A stretch of DNA of 7,710 bases from X23 sp050251575 (GTDB lineage Bacteria; Bacillota; Clostridia; SK-Y3). The notes beneath the pieces are model-generated. The model had not been told where the DNA came from, ran no database searches, and saw only the letters and a list, made by a program, of their open reading frames with translations. Location: NCBI GenBank assembly GCA_050251575.1, contig JBFWMP010000131.1, positions 1 through 7,710 of the forward strand, given 5' to 3'. The position numbers were made by a program, and so were the translations under genes. Shown here one piece after another: positions 1 to 6,148 of the stretch (within the stretch, counting starts at the first letter, position 1; each line of letters begins with the position of its first letter).

Positions 1-1044
1 CACCTTCTGATAGACCATAATATGGTCTGCTCCTTTATAAGATACTGTTTCAGAACCCTGCATCTCTTCACTTAGCAATAAATTTAGATAGAAAGCTTGT
101 CCTGCTATATCCGATACATTCTGAGCTGTTTCACCCTCCTTTAAACAGGTAATAACCCGACCATCAGCACTAATTAAATGGGTTTCAGCTCCATCTCCAA
201 TATGAATTTCATCTATTAAGGATTGTATAGAGGAGGCATCGATATCCATTACAAACAATGGATTCTGAACATTTGTGGAAAAGCTTGAAAGAGTAGCCAC
301 TCCGGATATTGCATATTCTTTATCATGTTCACTTGTCATAAAAGCATCTAATTCCTCATGCTTCCCTATAAAAGAAACTACACCGTCATCCTCGGCAGCC
401 TTCTTATACCATGATGATTCTTTAATGTTATCTGCATTTTCATCAAATTTCATCAGTGTAGATCCAATAAAATCATAATCAGGCTTTATCACACTGGCTC
501 TTTTAATAAACTTATTGGATCTGACAATATTACTTAAAACCTGACCGGCCTTCTCTTTACCTTGATAAAAATCAACAGCACTGCTTGTGTCCCTATCTAA
601 TTTTACATATTCTTGTATATCAGAATTGGATAATACCTGTAAAAATAAATCCTGCGCCATTTGAAATACCAGATCTAAATACTTACCCGTCTGCGCCATT
701 GTCTGTGCACTACTTTCAATCGCTTCATTCTCCAACGCATCCGAAGAAAGTTTTTGGGAAATGAAACCTAATGCACTTATAGGAATAATCATAATTAAAA
801 AGGCTGCTATCAATCTAAACCGTATACTATGAAACCGCGAAACCTGCCCATTGCCTGCACTTGTTTTTTTGATATTTTCACTAAAGTTATTTCTAGCAAA
901 AAAAGATTTTTTCTTAGGAAAACCAGAACTATTCTTAGTGAAAATAGGCCTATCCTTAGAAAAAATAGGTCTATCCTTAGTGAAAATAGACTTCATCTTC
1001 CTGCCTAAACTTTGGAATAACTTCACTGCAATTCCCCCTATCAT
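1..1044 (-). CDS. Methyl-accepting chemotaxis-type receptor, N-terminal part (cut by window edge)
   Basis: An uninterrupted frame of 348 codons runs off the window with no stop. Residues 1-76 are basic and cytoplasmic and include a degenerate heptad repeat (residues 20-54). Residues about 78-96 (RLIAAFLIMIIPISALGFIS) form one membrane segment. The rest is an extracytoplasmic sensor of dCache/PAS-like type: a long helix after the membrane, then a typical WYKKA motif near residue 212 and a VMDIDASSI strand near 265. The second membrane segment, HAMP and signalling domain would lie beyond the edge, so a histidine kinase or GGDEF output cannot be excluded; a chemoreceptor is most likely from the N-terminal style. 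Two starts compete: ATG at 1044 with GGG 7 bases upstream, and GTG at 1026 with the stronger AGGGGG 7 bases upstream. It lies 83 bases behind the HisB-like gene, with no terminator seen between them. The ligand cannot be deduced. Confidence 0.8.
   Translation of the reverse strand, partial: MIGGIAVKLFQSLGRKMKSIFTKDRPIFSKDRPIFTKNSSGFPKKKSFFARNNFSENIKKTSAGNGQVSRFHSIRFRLIAAFLIMIIPISALGFISQKLSSDALENEAIESSAQTMAQTGKYLDLVFQMAQDLFLQVLSNSDIQEYVKLDRDTSSAVDFYQGKEKAGQVLSNIVRSNKFIKRASVIKPDYDFIGSTLMKFDENADNIKESSWYKKAAEDDGVVSFIGKHEELDAFMTSEHDKEYAISGVATLSSFSTNVQNPLFVMDIDASSIQSLIDEIHIGDGAETHLISADGRVITCLKEGETAQNVSDIAGQAFYLNLLLSEEMQGSETVSYKGADHIMVYQKV
883..987 (-). repeat. Five degenerate 21-bp direct repeats inside the receptor gene
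   Basis: Five consecutive in-frame 21-bp units (987-967, 966-946, 945-925, 924-904, 903-883) encode IFTKDRP, IFSKDRP, IFTKNSS, GFPKKKS and FFARNNF. The first two units differ at only three bases; similarity fades toward the membrane segment, as expected for tandem duplication followed by decay. The encoded stretch is basic and lies in the predicted cytoplasmic tail before the first membrane helix. Confidence 0.8.
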
Positions 1045-1127
1045 TTTTTAACCCTGAAAACACAATTATCTTATTTACTATATTCTACACTCTTCCCTTA
1101 ATTCCTTCTAAAAAATGACAAAATTCT

Positions 1128-1763
1128 TTATGATTTTTCTATATTAAATTCTATCTTACCTGCTACACCGGAAGTCATTCCTTTTCGCTTCTCACTTAGA
1201 CTCATTGCTCTATTCAAAGATACTCCAAAGGAACGATAAATTGCTTCCCATATATGGTGGCCATTTCGTCCCTTTAAAAGGTCGATATGAAGCGTGCAAA
1301 CCGCCCCCTGTACAAAGCCTTCCAAAAAGGTTTCAATATCTTCACTCAACATTCCTTCTGTTTCTTTCGGAATATCAACACCATTGTAATCTATCTCAAA
1401 ATACGCTCTATTTTCAAAGCTGACGGCTGAACGAGCCATGGCTTCGTCAATCACGCCAATTCCATCACCAAACCCGATTACACCCTCGCTCATATTATCT
1501 CTGATATACTCTCCCACTGCTTTGCCAAAAGTGATAGCCACATCTTCGCATACCAAGTGGTTCAAATTAAACTCATCCAATCTTACATCTACCTCAATAT
1601 TTACCTCAGACCTCCACGCGATATGCTCTATCATATGGTTTAAGAAAGGCAGAGGCGTTTTTATTCTCTTTCTATAGTCACTTTTGAATTCATTAAAATC
1701 CAATATAACCGTAATCTCAGATTCCGTAGTCTTTCTCTTAACAGTAATCACCTTATTATTCAT
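1128..1763 (-). CDS. hisB: Divergent imidazoleglycerol-phosphate dehydratase (HisB) homologue
   Basis: Family membership is clear over the full 211 residues: RKTTESEI near the N-terminus, FLNHM (40-44) for FLDHM, CEDVAI (72-77) for VEDVGI, IDEAMA (105-110) for MDEALA, TLHI...GRNGHHIWEA (157-174). Normal HisB (about 195 residues) turns imidazole-glycerol phosphate into imidazole-acetol phosphate using two Mn ions. Here several conserved positions differ: the first His-His pair is H69-L70, the GIxRfG arginine is G97, the FKA lysine is R177, and the StKG loop reads TSGVAG. Retained ligand-type residues are H43, H69, E73, H169, H170 and E173. A GGAGG ribosome site precedes ATG. It follows the HisD-like gene by 22 bases, so the two are surely co-transcribed. 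It is either a relaxed HisB or a relative with another substrate; I lean to the latter but cannot prove it. Confidence 0.85.
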   Translation of the reverse strand: MNNKVITVKRKTTESEITVILDFNEFKSDYRKRIKTPLPFLNHMIEHIAWRSEVNIEVDVRLDEFNLNHLVCEDVAITFGKAVGEYIRDNMSEGVIGFGDGIGVIDEAMARSAVSFENRAYFEIDYNGVDIPKETEGMLSEDIETFLEGFVQGAVCTLHIDLLKGRNGHHIWEAIYRSFGVSLNRAMSLSEKRKGMTSGVAGKIEFNIEKS

Positions 1764-1785
1764 ACTTTTCTTATGGCCTCCTTTT

Positions 1786-3078
1786 TTATTTTCTATCCCT
1801 CACCGCAAGCGCATGAGTGTCAAATCCTTCGACAGTAGCAAAGATATCTGCCATCTCTCTGACGCGTTCAAAGCCTTCCTTCGAAGCATATCCTATGGAC
1901 GAACGCTTTAAGAAATCAAATACCGATAAACTGGAATAGGTCTTTGCAAAACTACCTGTAGGAAGTATTGCATTAGGACCTAATAGGTAGTTGCATAGCG
2001 TAATAGGAGTATACTCTCCCAGCAGTATTTCCCCTGCATTTTTAATGTCCGGTAAAATATCAAATGGCTTTTCAGTCATAATCTCCATATGCTCCGGTGC
2101 ATAATCATTCACAAAATCAATAGATTCCTGCAATGATTCGGTGATAATGATTCCACCATATGTAGAAAAATTTGTGGAAACAAAGTCTTTTCTTTTAGGT
2201 GAAATTTTTTCTAATTGTCTCTCAACAATCGGAATCACTTTATGTACTAATGCTTCACTGTGCGTTACTAAAAGTGCTGCTGAGTCAGGTCCATGCTCTG
2301 CTTCAATCATCCAATCTAAGGCAACCTTCTCAGGGTCTGCATATTCATCTGCAAGAATAATGGACTCACTGGGTCCTGCCGGGAGCCCCGTATCAATATA
2401 ACTGCCCAACACTCTCTTTGCTGCCGTAGCGTATGCGTTTCCCGGACCGATTATCTTATGGCATTTCGGAATACTCTCAGTTCCAAATGCCACAGAAGCC
2501 ACAGCCTGAATACCGCCTACCTTGTAAATTTCCGAAATTCCTACAATTTTCGCTGCTGCCAGAAGCGAATCATCTACATTCCCTTCTTCATTCGGCGGAG
2601 TGACAACCACAATCTTAGGTACCTTCGCAGCAACTGCCGGTATGCCTAGCATCAGAAGCACCGAAGGGAAACTGCCTTTGCCTCTGGGTACATATAGACA
2701 AACGTCTACAATAGGGGTCACCTTTTCACCCACCATTAATCCTTTATTCACTTGTGTGAACCACATTTCTTCAGGAAGCTGTTTTTCATGAAAATCTCTG
2801 ATATTCCCTGCAGAATATTCTATCGCATCACGCACTTGCTTATCTAACCTCAGATATCCCTGTTCAATTTCTTCAGGTTTTACCTTCATAGTATCTTTGG
2901 ATAACTTCACTTTATCAAACTTCTCAGTATACTCCAAAACAGCTGTATCGCCTTCTTTTTTTATCCTATCCGAAACTTCCCGCGCAAGCTTCATATGCTC
3001 AGTAATATCTATTTCTGCTCTTCTCATGATAAAACTCTTTTTCTCTGAGGATAGTTCTTTAAGTTTATATATATTCAT
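1786..3078 (-). CDS. hisD: Divergent histidinol dehydrogenase (HisD) homologue
   Basis: A full-length 430-residue member of the HisD family: YVPRGKGSFPS (129-139), IYKVGGIQAVASVAFGTESIP (from 184), IIGPGNAY (209-216), AGPSES (234-239), AEHGPDS (260-266), YAPEHMEI (326-333), LPTGSFAKTYSSLSVFDFLKRSS (from 372). HisD oxidises L-histidinol to L-histidine with two NAD and a Zn ion. The catalytic Glu-His pair is present (E329-H330), as are Zn ligands H262 and H422. However, the E. coli Zn ligands Gln259 and Asp360 correspond to E259 and N363, and the His of the NHVLPT motif is A370. The family also contains non-histidine alcohol dehydrogenases (for example sulfopropanediol/sulfolactate dehydrogenases), so another substrate is plausible. 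The start is ATG with AGGAGG 7 bases upstream. It heads a two-gene unit with the HisB-like gene. Confidence 0.85.
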   Translation of the reverse strand: MNIYKLKELSSEKKSFIMRRAEIDITEHMKLAREVSDRIKKEGDTAVLEYTEKFDKVKLSKDTMKVKPEEIEQGYLRLDKQVRDAIEYSAGNIRDFHEKQLPEEMWFTQVNKGLMVGEKVTPIVDVCLYVPRGKGSFPSVLLMLGIPAVAAKVPKIVVVTPPNEEGNVDDSLLAAAKIVGISEIYKVGGIQAVASVAFGTESIPKCHKIIGPGNAYATAAKRVLGSYIDTGLPAGPSESIILADEYADPEKVALDWMIEAEHGPDSAALLVTHSEALVHKVIPIVERQLEKISPKRKDFVSTNFSTYGGIIITESLQESIDFVNDYAPEHMEIMTEKPFDILPDIKNAGEILLGEYTPITLCNYLLGPNAILPTGSFAKTYSSLSVFDFLKRSSIGYASKEGFERVREMADIFATVEGFDTHALAVRDRK

Positions 3079-3114
3079 ATGTTAACCTCCTATGTACAAC
3101 CTATATTATCCATT

Positions 3115-3143
3115 ATTATAATTTAAATACCTTACAAGTGCAA
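3115..3143 (-). promoter_or_regulatory. Candidate promoter for the hisD-hisB pair
   Basis: On the minus strand TTGCAC (3143-3138), a 17-base spacer and a perfect TATAAT (3120-3115) lie about 37 bases before the start codon. The -35 match is weak, so activator help is possible. The leader would be about 30 bases, too short for a riboswitch or T-box. Confidence 0.45.
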
Positions 3144-3167
3144 CGGGTATTTCCATATGACAGGGGA

Positions 3168-3180
3168 TGGTTCGAAACCA
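3168..3180. promoter_or_regulatory. Short inverted repeat upstream of the hisD promoter
   Basis: TGGTTCGAAACCA has five-base arms (TGGTT/AACCA) around three bases and sits 24 bases upstream of the candidate -35. Position and symmetry would suit an operator or activator site; no known regulator is recognised. Confidence 0.25.
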
Positions 3181-3215
3181 CTGATAAAGTATGATTAAGC
3201 AAAAGAAACTCAAGA

Positions 3216-3300
3216 TGTCATCCTGAACGTAAGTGAAGGATCTTAGCACTTAGGCAACTTCAAAGATTCTTCATTACACTTCGTTTCATTCAGAATGACA
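3216..3300. repeat. 85-bp imperfect inverted repeat, dispersed intergenic type
   Basis: It starts with TGTCATCCTGAACG and ends with CATTCAGAATGACA, whose reverse complement TGTCATTCTGAATG matches at 12 of 14 bases. Inside the ends, GTGAAGGATCTT on the left mirrors AAGATTCTTCATTA on the right, with about 11 extra bases in the right arm. This ends-and-core pattern resembles palindromic intergenic repeats that recur in many Clostridia genomes (from memory, not searched). It has no coding capacity and would fold into a long hairpin in RNA from either strand. No convincing target-site duplication is visible. Confidence 0.65.
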
Positions 3301-3391
3301 CAAAGCGGACTTTTTTCAGCAGTTTCAATCCATCTATTGCCTATTATATAAATTAAAAAGAGCAAGCAACAGAAATATAAGAGAAATTATT

Positions 3392-3419
3392 CCCCACTCT
3401 CCACTGCTCACTCCCCACT
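3392..3419 (-). repeat. Four tandem heptamers directly after the ATPase stop
   Basis: On the minus strand four back-to-back 7-base units read AGTGGGG, AGTGAGC, AGTGGAG, AGTGGGG. The block begins two bases after the ATPase stop codon. It resembles the short tandem heptanucleotide repeats described in other bacteria, notably cyanobacteria. The G-rich strand is the transcribed mRNA sense. Confidence 0.6.
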
Positions 3420-3420
3420 A

Positions 3421-4143
3421 TTATAATACCTTGCTTAAAAATGCCTTTGTTCTGTCATTTTGAGGACTATTGAATAATTCCTTCGGTCTATTTTGTTCTA
3501 CAATAACTCCTTCATCCATAAACAATACACGGCTGCCTACTTCGCGTGCGAAGCCCATTTCATGAGTCACAACAACCATAGTCATTCCATCCTGTGCCAG
3601 CTGCTTCATAACTTCCAATACCTCTCCTACCATTTCAGGATCTAATGCAGAAGTAGGTTCGTCGAACAACATGATGTCAGGTTCCATCGCCAACGCCCTC
3701 GCGATTGCAATACGCTGCTTCTGCCCCCCTGATAACTGGTTTGGATACGCGCTCGCTTTTTCAGATAAACCAACACGCTTTAACAAGTCCATTGCTTTTT
3801 CCTGGGCTTGTTCTTTTGACTTATTCTTCAGCTTCATTGGCGCAAGAGTAATATTTTCCATAACAGTCAAATGCGGAAACAAATTAAACTGCTGAAATAC
3901 CATTCCTACCTTTTGCCGCAACATATTAATATCGTTATGCTTATCTGTAAGTGAATCTCCTTCAATAAGAATCTCACCTTTTGTCGGTTGTTCAAGAAGG
4001 TTGAGACATCTTAAAAAAGTACTTTTCCCAGAGCCTGAGGGACCGATTACTACCACTACTTCACCTTTATGAATATGCTCATCAATTCCTCTTAGCACTT
4101 CAAGACTACCAAAATGTTTATGCAAATCTTTAATGACTATCAC
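3421..4143 (-). CDS. Polar amino-acid ABC importer, ATP-binding subunit
   Basis: A 240-residue GlnQ/ArtP-type ATPase, normal family length. Walker A GPSGSGKST at 34-42, Q-loop FQQFNLFPH from 83, signature LSGGQ at 137-141, Walker B IMLFDEP at 157-163, D-loop SALD, and switch histidine H194 in THEM. It works as a cytoplasmic dimer that powers uptake through the permease encoded just upstream. The start is a GTG that lies inside the last codons of the permease gene (14-base overlap), with GAGG a few bases ahead, which points to translational coupling. Nothing in the ATPase itself tells which amino acid is carried. Confidence 0.95.
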   Translation of the reverse strand: MIVIKDLHKHFGSLEVLRGIDEHIHKGEVVVVIGPSGSGKSTFLRCLNLLEQPTKGEILIEGDSLTDKHNDINMLRQKVGMVFQQFNLFPHLTVMENITLAPMKLKNKSKEQAQEKAMDLLKRVGLSEKASAYPNQLSGGQKQRIAIARALAMEPDIMLFDEPTSALDPEMVGEVLEVMKQLAQDGMTMVVVTHEMGFAREVGSRVLFMDEGVIVEQNRPKELFNSPQNDRTKAFLSKVL

Positions 4144-4864
4144 CTTGCCTCATCCTCCTTTCCAATCTTCCTAAAAAGTGAGACAACACTGTTGTCAATA
4201 CTAAATAAAAAATCGCTACAGTCAAAAGAGGCATATAGGGGTCATAAGTTCTGCTTCGAATAATATCTCCACCTTTTGTTAAATCTTCAATGGCAATATA
4301 CCCGGCTATAGCAGTCTCTTTTAATAATACGATAAATTCGTTCCCTAATGCAGGCAAAATATTCTTGATTGCCTGAGGAAGGATAATATATCTCATGGTT
4401 GCACCATAAGACAACCCTAATGACCTGCCTGCTTCCATCTGACCCTTGTCAACCGCTAAAATTCCTGCCCGGACAATTTCCGCAACGTATGCACCACTAT
4501 TAATGCCAAACGCGATTACTGCAACAAGGACTTTTGATACATCCACACTTCCAAAAATAATATAATAAATAATGAGCAGCTGCACTACAGAAGGTGTCCC
4601 TCTGATAATGCCAATATATATTGAAGCTAAGGTATTAAAGATTTTAGTATTACCAATCTTAAAACTTGAAAGTTTGGCGAGTGCTACTATAAATCCGATG
4701 ACAACTCCTAGTATTGTCGCAAGAACAGTTATCTCAATTGTAACAAATAACCCTTTTATAATAAACATATATCTATTTTCACTGATAAAATTCAAAACAA
4801 ATGCATGTTTAAAGCTATCTATGAATCCATTGGCGGTTAACAAATTATTCATATAGCTGTACAT
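4130..4864 (-). CDS. Polar amino-acid ABC importer, permease subunit
   Basis: HisM/GlnP-type permease of 244 residues when started at ATG 4864. It has hydrophobic segments near 33-63, 77-105, 109-130, 168-185 and 212-234, and the cytoplasmic EAA coupling loop EAGRSLGLSYGATMRYIILP (144-163) that docks on the ATPase. The frame stays open up to a TTG at 4933 (267 residues), but that start has no ribosome site, adds a stretch not typical of the family, and would put the intercistronic hairpin inside the coding region; I therefore prefer ATG 4864 (AAGG 11 bases upstream), with ATG 4852 as a second option. A single permease gene suggests that it forms a homodimer. Confidence 0.9.
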   Translation of the reverse strand: MYSYMNNLLTANGFIDSFKHAFVLNFISENRYMFIIKGLFVTIEITVLATILGVVIGFIVALAKLSSFKIGNTKIFNTLASIYIGIIRGTPSVVQLLIIYYIIFGSVDVSKVLVAVIAFGINSGAYVAEIVRAGILAVDKGQMEAGRSLGLSYGATMRYIILPQAIKNILPALGNEFIVLLKETAIAGYIAIEDLTKGGDIIRSRTYDPYMPLLTVAIFYLVLTTVLSHFLGRLERRMRQGDSH

Positions 4865-4890
4865 CCTGTCCACATCCTTACATAAAATAA

Positions 4891-4928
4891 GGCTAGCAAT
4901 TGGTATAGCTTTATGCCAACTACTAGCC
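4891..4928 (-). terminator. Intercistronic hairpin, probable attenuator between binding protein and permease
   Basis: On the mRNA strand two 16-base arms, GGCTAGTAGTTGGCAT and ATACCAATTGCTAGCC, enclose a 6-base loop; 13 Watson-Crick pairs, two G-U pairs and one mismatch. It lies 19 bases after the stop of the binding-protein gene and is followed by TTATTTTAT, a broken U-tract. It probably stabilises or partly terminates the binding-protein mRNA, giving more binding protein than permease, as is usual in such operons. Confidence 0.6.
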
Positions 4929-4947
4929 GTCAAAAATCTAAAATTAA

Positions 4948-5718
4948 TTATTGTCCGATATATTGAGTTACCAATTCATCATATTTTCCGCTGTCTTTTA
5001 AAGCCTTAATTACTTTATTAATCTTTTCAAGAAGTTCTGCATCCCCTTTTCTAACTGCAATTGCATACTCTTCTTGAGTAAGTTCTTCTTCTACAATTTT
5101 CAAGTCAGCATTTTTACTTATAAAAACTTCTGCTGGGCTTGCATCAATTACAACTGCATCCACTTTTCCGTTTTTAAGATCCATTACTGCATCAATACCT
5201 TTTTTAAAACGGCTCATCTGCGCATTTGCGATTTCTGAAGCTTCAAGATCACCTGTTGTACCTTCTTGTACACCAATTTTCTTTCCTTCAAGATCAGCTT
5301 TACCCTTTAAGGTATCGTTATCTTTCTTGACGATAATTTTTTGTGATGCAGTATAGTAAGCTTCTGAAAAATCTACATTCTCAAGACGATCTGGTGTCAC
5401 ACTCATACCTGCAGCAACAAAGTCAATTTTTCCTGATTTCAAAGCATTCAATAATGAATCAAAAGCCATGTCTTCAATCTTCAATTCAACTCCTAATTCT
5501 TTGGCGATTTCTTTCGCCATTGCTGCATCAAATCCATCAACCTCACCCTTGTCATTCCTAAACTCAAATGGTGGAAATTCTGCATTTGTACCCATGATAA
5601 CTACTTTATTCTTTTGAATCCTTGACATAGTATCAACTTTGCCGCATCCAATAAAAGTAAGTCCTATCACAAATACTAATATTAGTATTGCTGCTCTCTT
5701 TAATATACTCTTTTTCAT
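4948..5718 (-). CDS. Amino-acid-binding lipoprotein of the ABC importer
   Basis: A 256-residue family 3 solute-binding protein. Residues 1-24 are a lipoprotein signal (KRAAILILVFVIGLTFIGC) with the lipid-attached cysteine at 25, so the mature protein sits outside the membrane. Typical motifs are GTNAEFPPFEF (43-53), DGFDAAMAKEIAKEL (61-75), LLNALKSGKIDFVAAGMSVTPDR (from 89), VDFSEAYY (115-122) and GVQEGTTGD (149-157). R111 and D192 are at the positions that usually hold the carboxylate and amino group of the amino-acid ligand. The exact ligand is not readable; basic or polar amino acids or cystine are all possible. ATG is preceded by AGGGGGAG at 8 bases. It is the first gene of a three-gene importer unit. 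Confidence 0.94.
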   Translation of the reverse strand: MKKSILKRAAILILVFVIGLTFIGCGKVDTMSRIQKNKVVIMGTNAEFPPFEFRNDKGEVDGFDAAMAKEIAKELGVELKIEDMAFDSLLNALKSGKIDFVAAGMSVTPDRLENVDFSEAYYTASQKIIVKKDNDTLKGKADLEGKKIGVQEGTTGDLEASEIANAQMSRFKKGIDAVMDLKNGKVDAVVIDASPAEVFISKNADLKIVEEELTQEEYAIAVRKGDAELLEKINKVIKALKDSGKYDELVTQYIGQ

Positions 5719-5770
5719 TATTCTTGCTCCCCCTGTTTACTATTTTGTACGTTTTTTATTATTCTTAGTT

Positions 5771-5799
5771 ATTATATCTGATATTAGTTCTAATTTCAA
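5771..5799 (-). promoter_or_regulatory. Sigma-A-type promoter of the ABC importer operon
   Basis: TTGAAA (5799-5794), exactly 17 bases, then a perfect TATAAT (5776-5771) on the minus strand, about 50 bases ahead of the ATG. The spacer contains ATTAG-TT-CTAAT (5783-5794), an inverted repeat that overlaps the core promoter and could be an operator. Confidence 0.75.
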
Positions 5800-5942
5800 T
5801 AATTTATGTTAAATAATTATGCAGAAACTTAATAAAATATTCATGTACTTCTTATGTTTTTTTCGTCAATCAATAAATAATAATAAATTCCTAGCCAAAA
5901 ATTTATCCCGCATTACATAGCTTATATGATGAATTTTCATAG

Positions 5943-6062
5943 TTATCCACAACATCTTATCTCTCAATACACAAAACATGTGTTTTGTGTATATAATCCC
6001 TGTGGATAGTGTGCATAAACCTGTGTATAACTTTATTTTTATACTATTTGCCATGTGGACAA
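5943..6062. promoter_or_regulatory. Cluster of DnaA-box-like 9-mers
   Basis: Three exact or N-position matches to TTATNCACA plus a fourth on the other strand: TTATCCACA at 5943-5951 (+), and on the minus strand TTATGCACA (6010-6018), TTATACACA (6022-6030). One-mismatch copies on the minus strand are ATATACACA (5986-5994), CTATCCACA (6001-6009) and TTGTCCACA (6054-6062). In all, three perfect and three near-perfect boxes fall within 120 bases; five share one orientation, and box starts at 6001, 6022 and 6054 are 21 and 32 bases apart, close to whole helical turns. A flanking AT-rich stretch (5740-5925) could serve as an unwinding element. Neither dnaA nor dnaN is nearby, so it may be a DnaA-titrating or regulatory cluster rather than the main origin. 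Confidence 0.6.
5967..5992. repeat. Perfect 11-bp inverted repeat with 4-base centre
   Basis: Arms ATACACAAAAC and GTTTTGTGTAT are exact reverse complements around ATGT. It lies inside the DnaA-box cluster and its right arm overlaps one near-perfect box. It could be a dimeric repressor site; no T-run follows, so it is not a terminator. Confidence 0.65.
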
Positions 6063-6112
6063 CCTGTACACAGGGGGTTACCCCTACAAAGTTATGTAAT
6101 ACAGTCGGAGGC

Positions 6113-6148
6113 AAATAAAAATACACCCTAAGTATTTTACTCAAGGTG
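6113..6148 (-). terminator. Intrinsic terminator of the sigH-tRNA-zinc ribbon unit
   Basis: On the minus strand CACCTTGAGT and ACTTAGGGTG pair over all 10 positions (two G-U) around the loop AAAAT, directly followed by the U-rich tract TATTTTTATTT. The plus strand lacks a T-run at the other side, so it acts for minus-strand transcripts only. It lies about 107 bases after the zinc-ribbon stop codon. Confidence 0.85.

Larger units (their letters stand above)
3079..3420. other. Gene-free spacer of 342 bases between ABC importer and hisD
   Basis: No credible coding frame on either strand. From the importer side it holds a four-unit heptamer repeat right after the ATPase stop, an AT-rich stretch with a T-run on the minus strand, an 85-bp imperfect inverted repeat, a short inverted repeat and the candidate hisD promoter. 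Confidence 0.7.

Noticed and set aside
275..478. Plus-strand open frames over the receptor gene (also 851-1051)
   Set aside because: They are antisense shadows of a continuous receptor frame on the minus strand that has coherent domains.
1045..1127. Search for a promoter, including a motility sigma-D type, ahead of the receptor
   Set aside because: TATAGT and GATAAT-like -10 elements exist but no acceptable -35 or sigma-D motif at proper spacing.
3079..3420. Possible T-box or riboswitch before hisD
   Set aside because: The predicted transcript leader is only about 30 bases and no T-box sequence or specifier stem is visible.
4865..4933. N-terminal extension of the permease from TTG
   Set aside because: No ribosome site, unlike family N-termini, and it would contain the intercistronic hairpin.
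5866..6144. Open frame of 92 residues on the minus strand
   Set aside because: It starts at a TTG inside the intrinsic terminator hairpin, has no ribosome site, odd composition and runs through the DnaA-box cluster.
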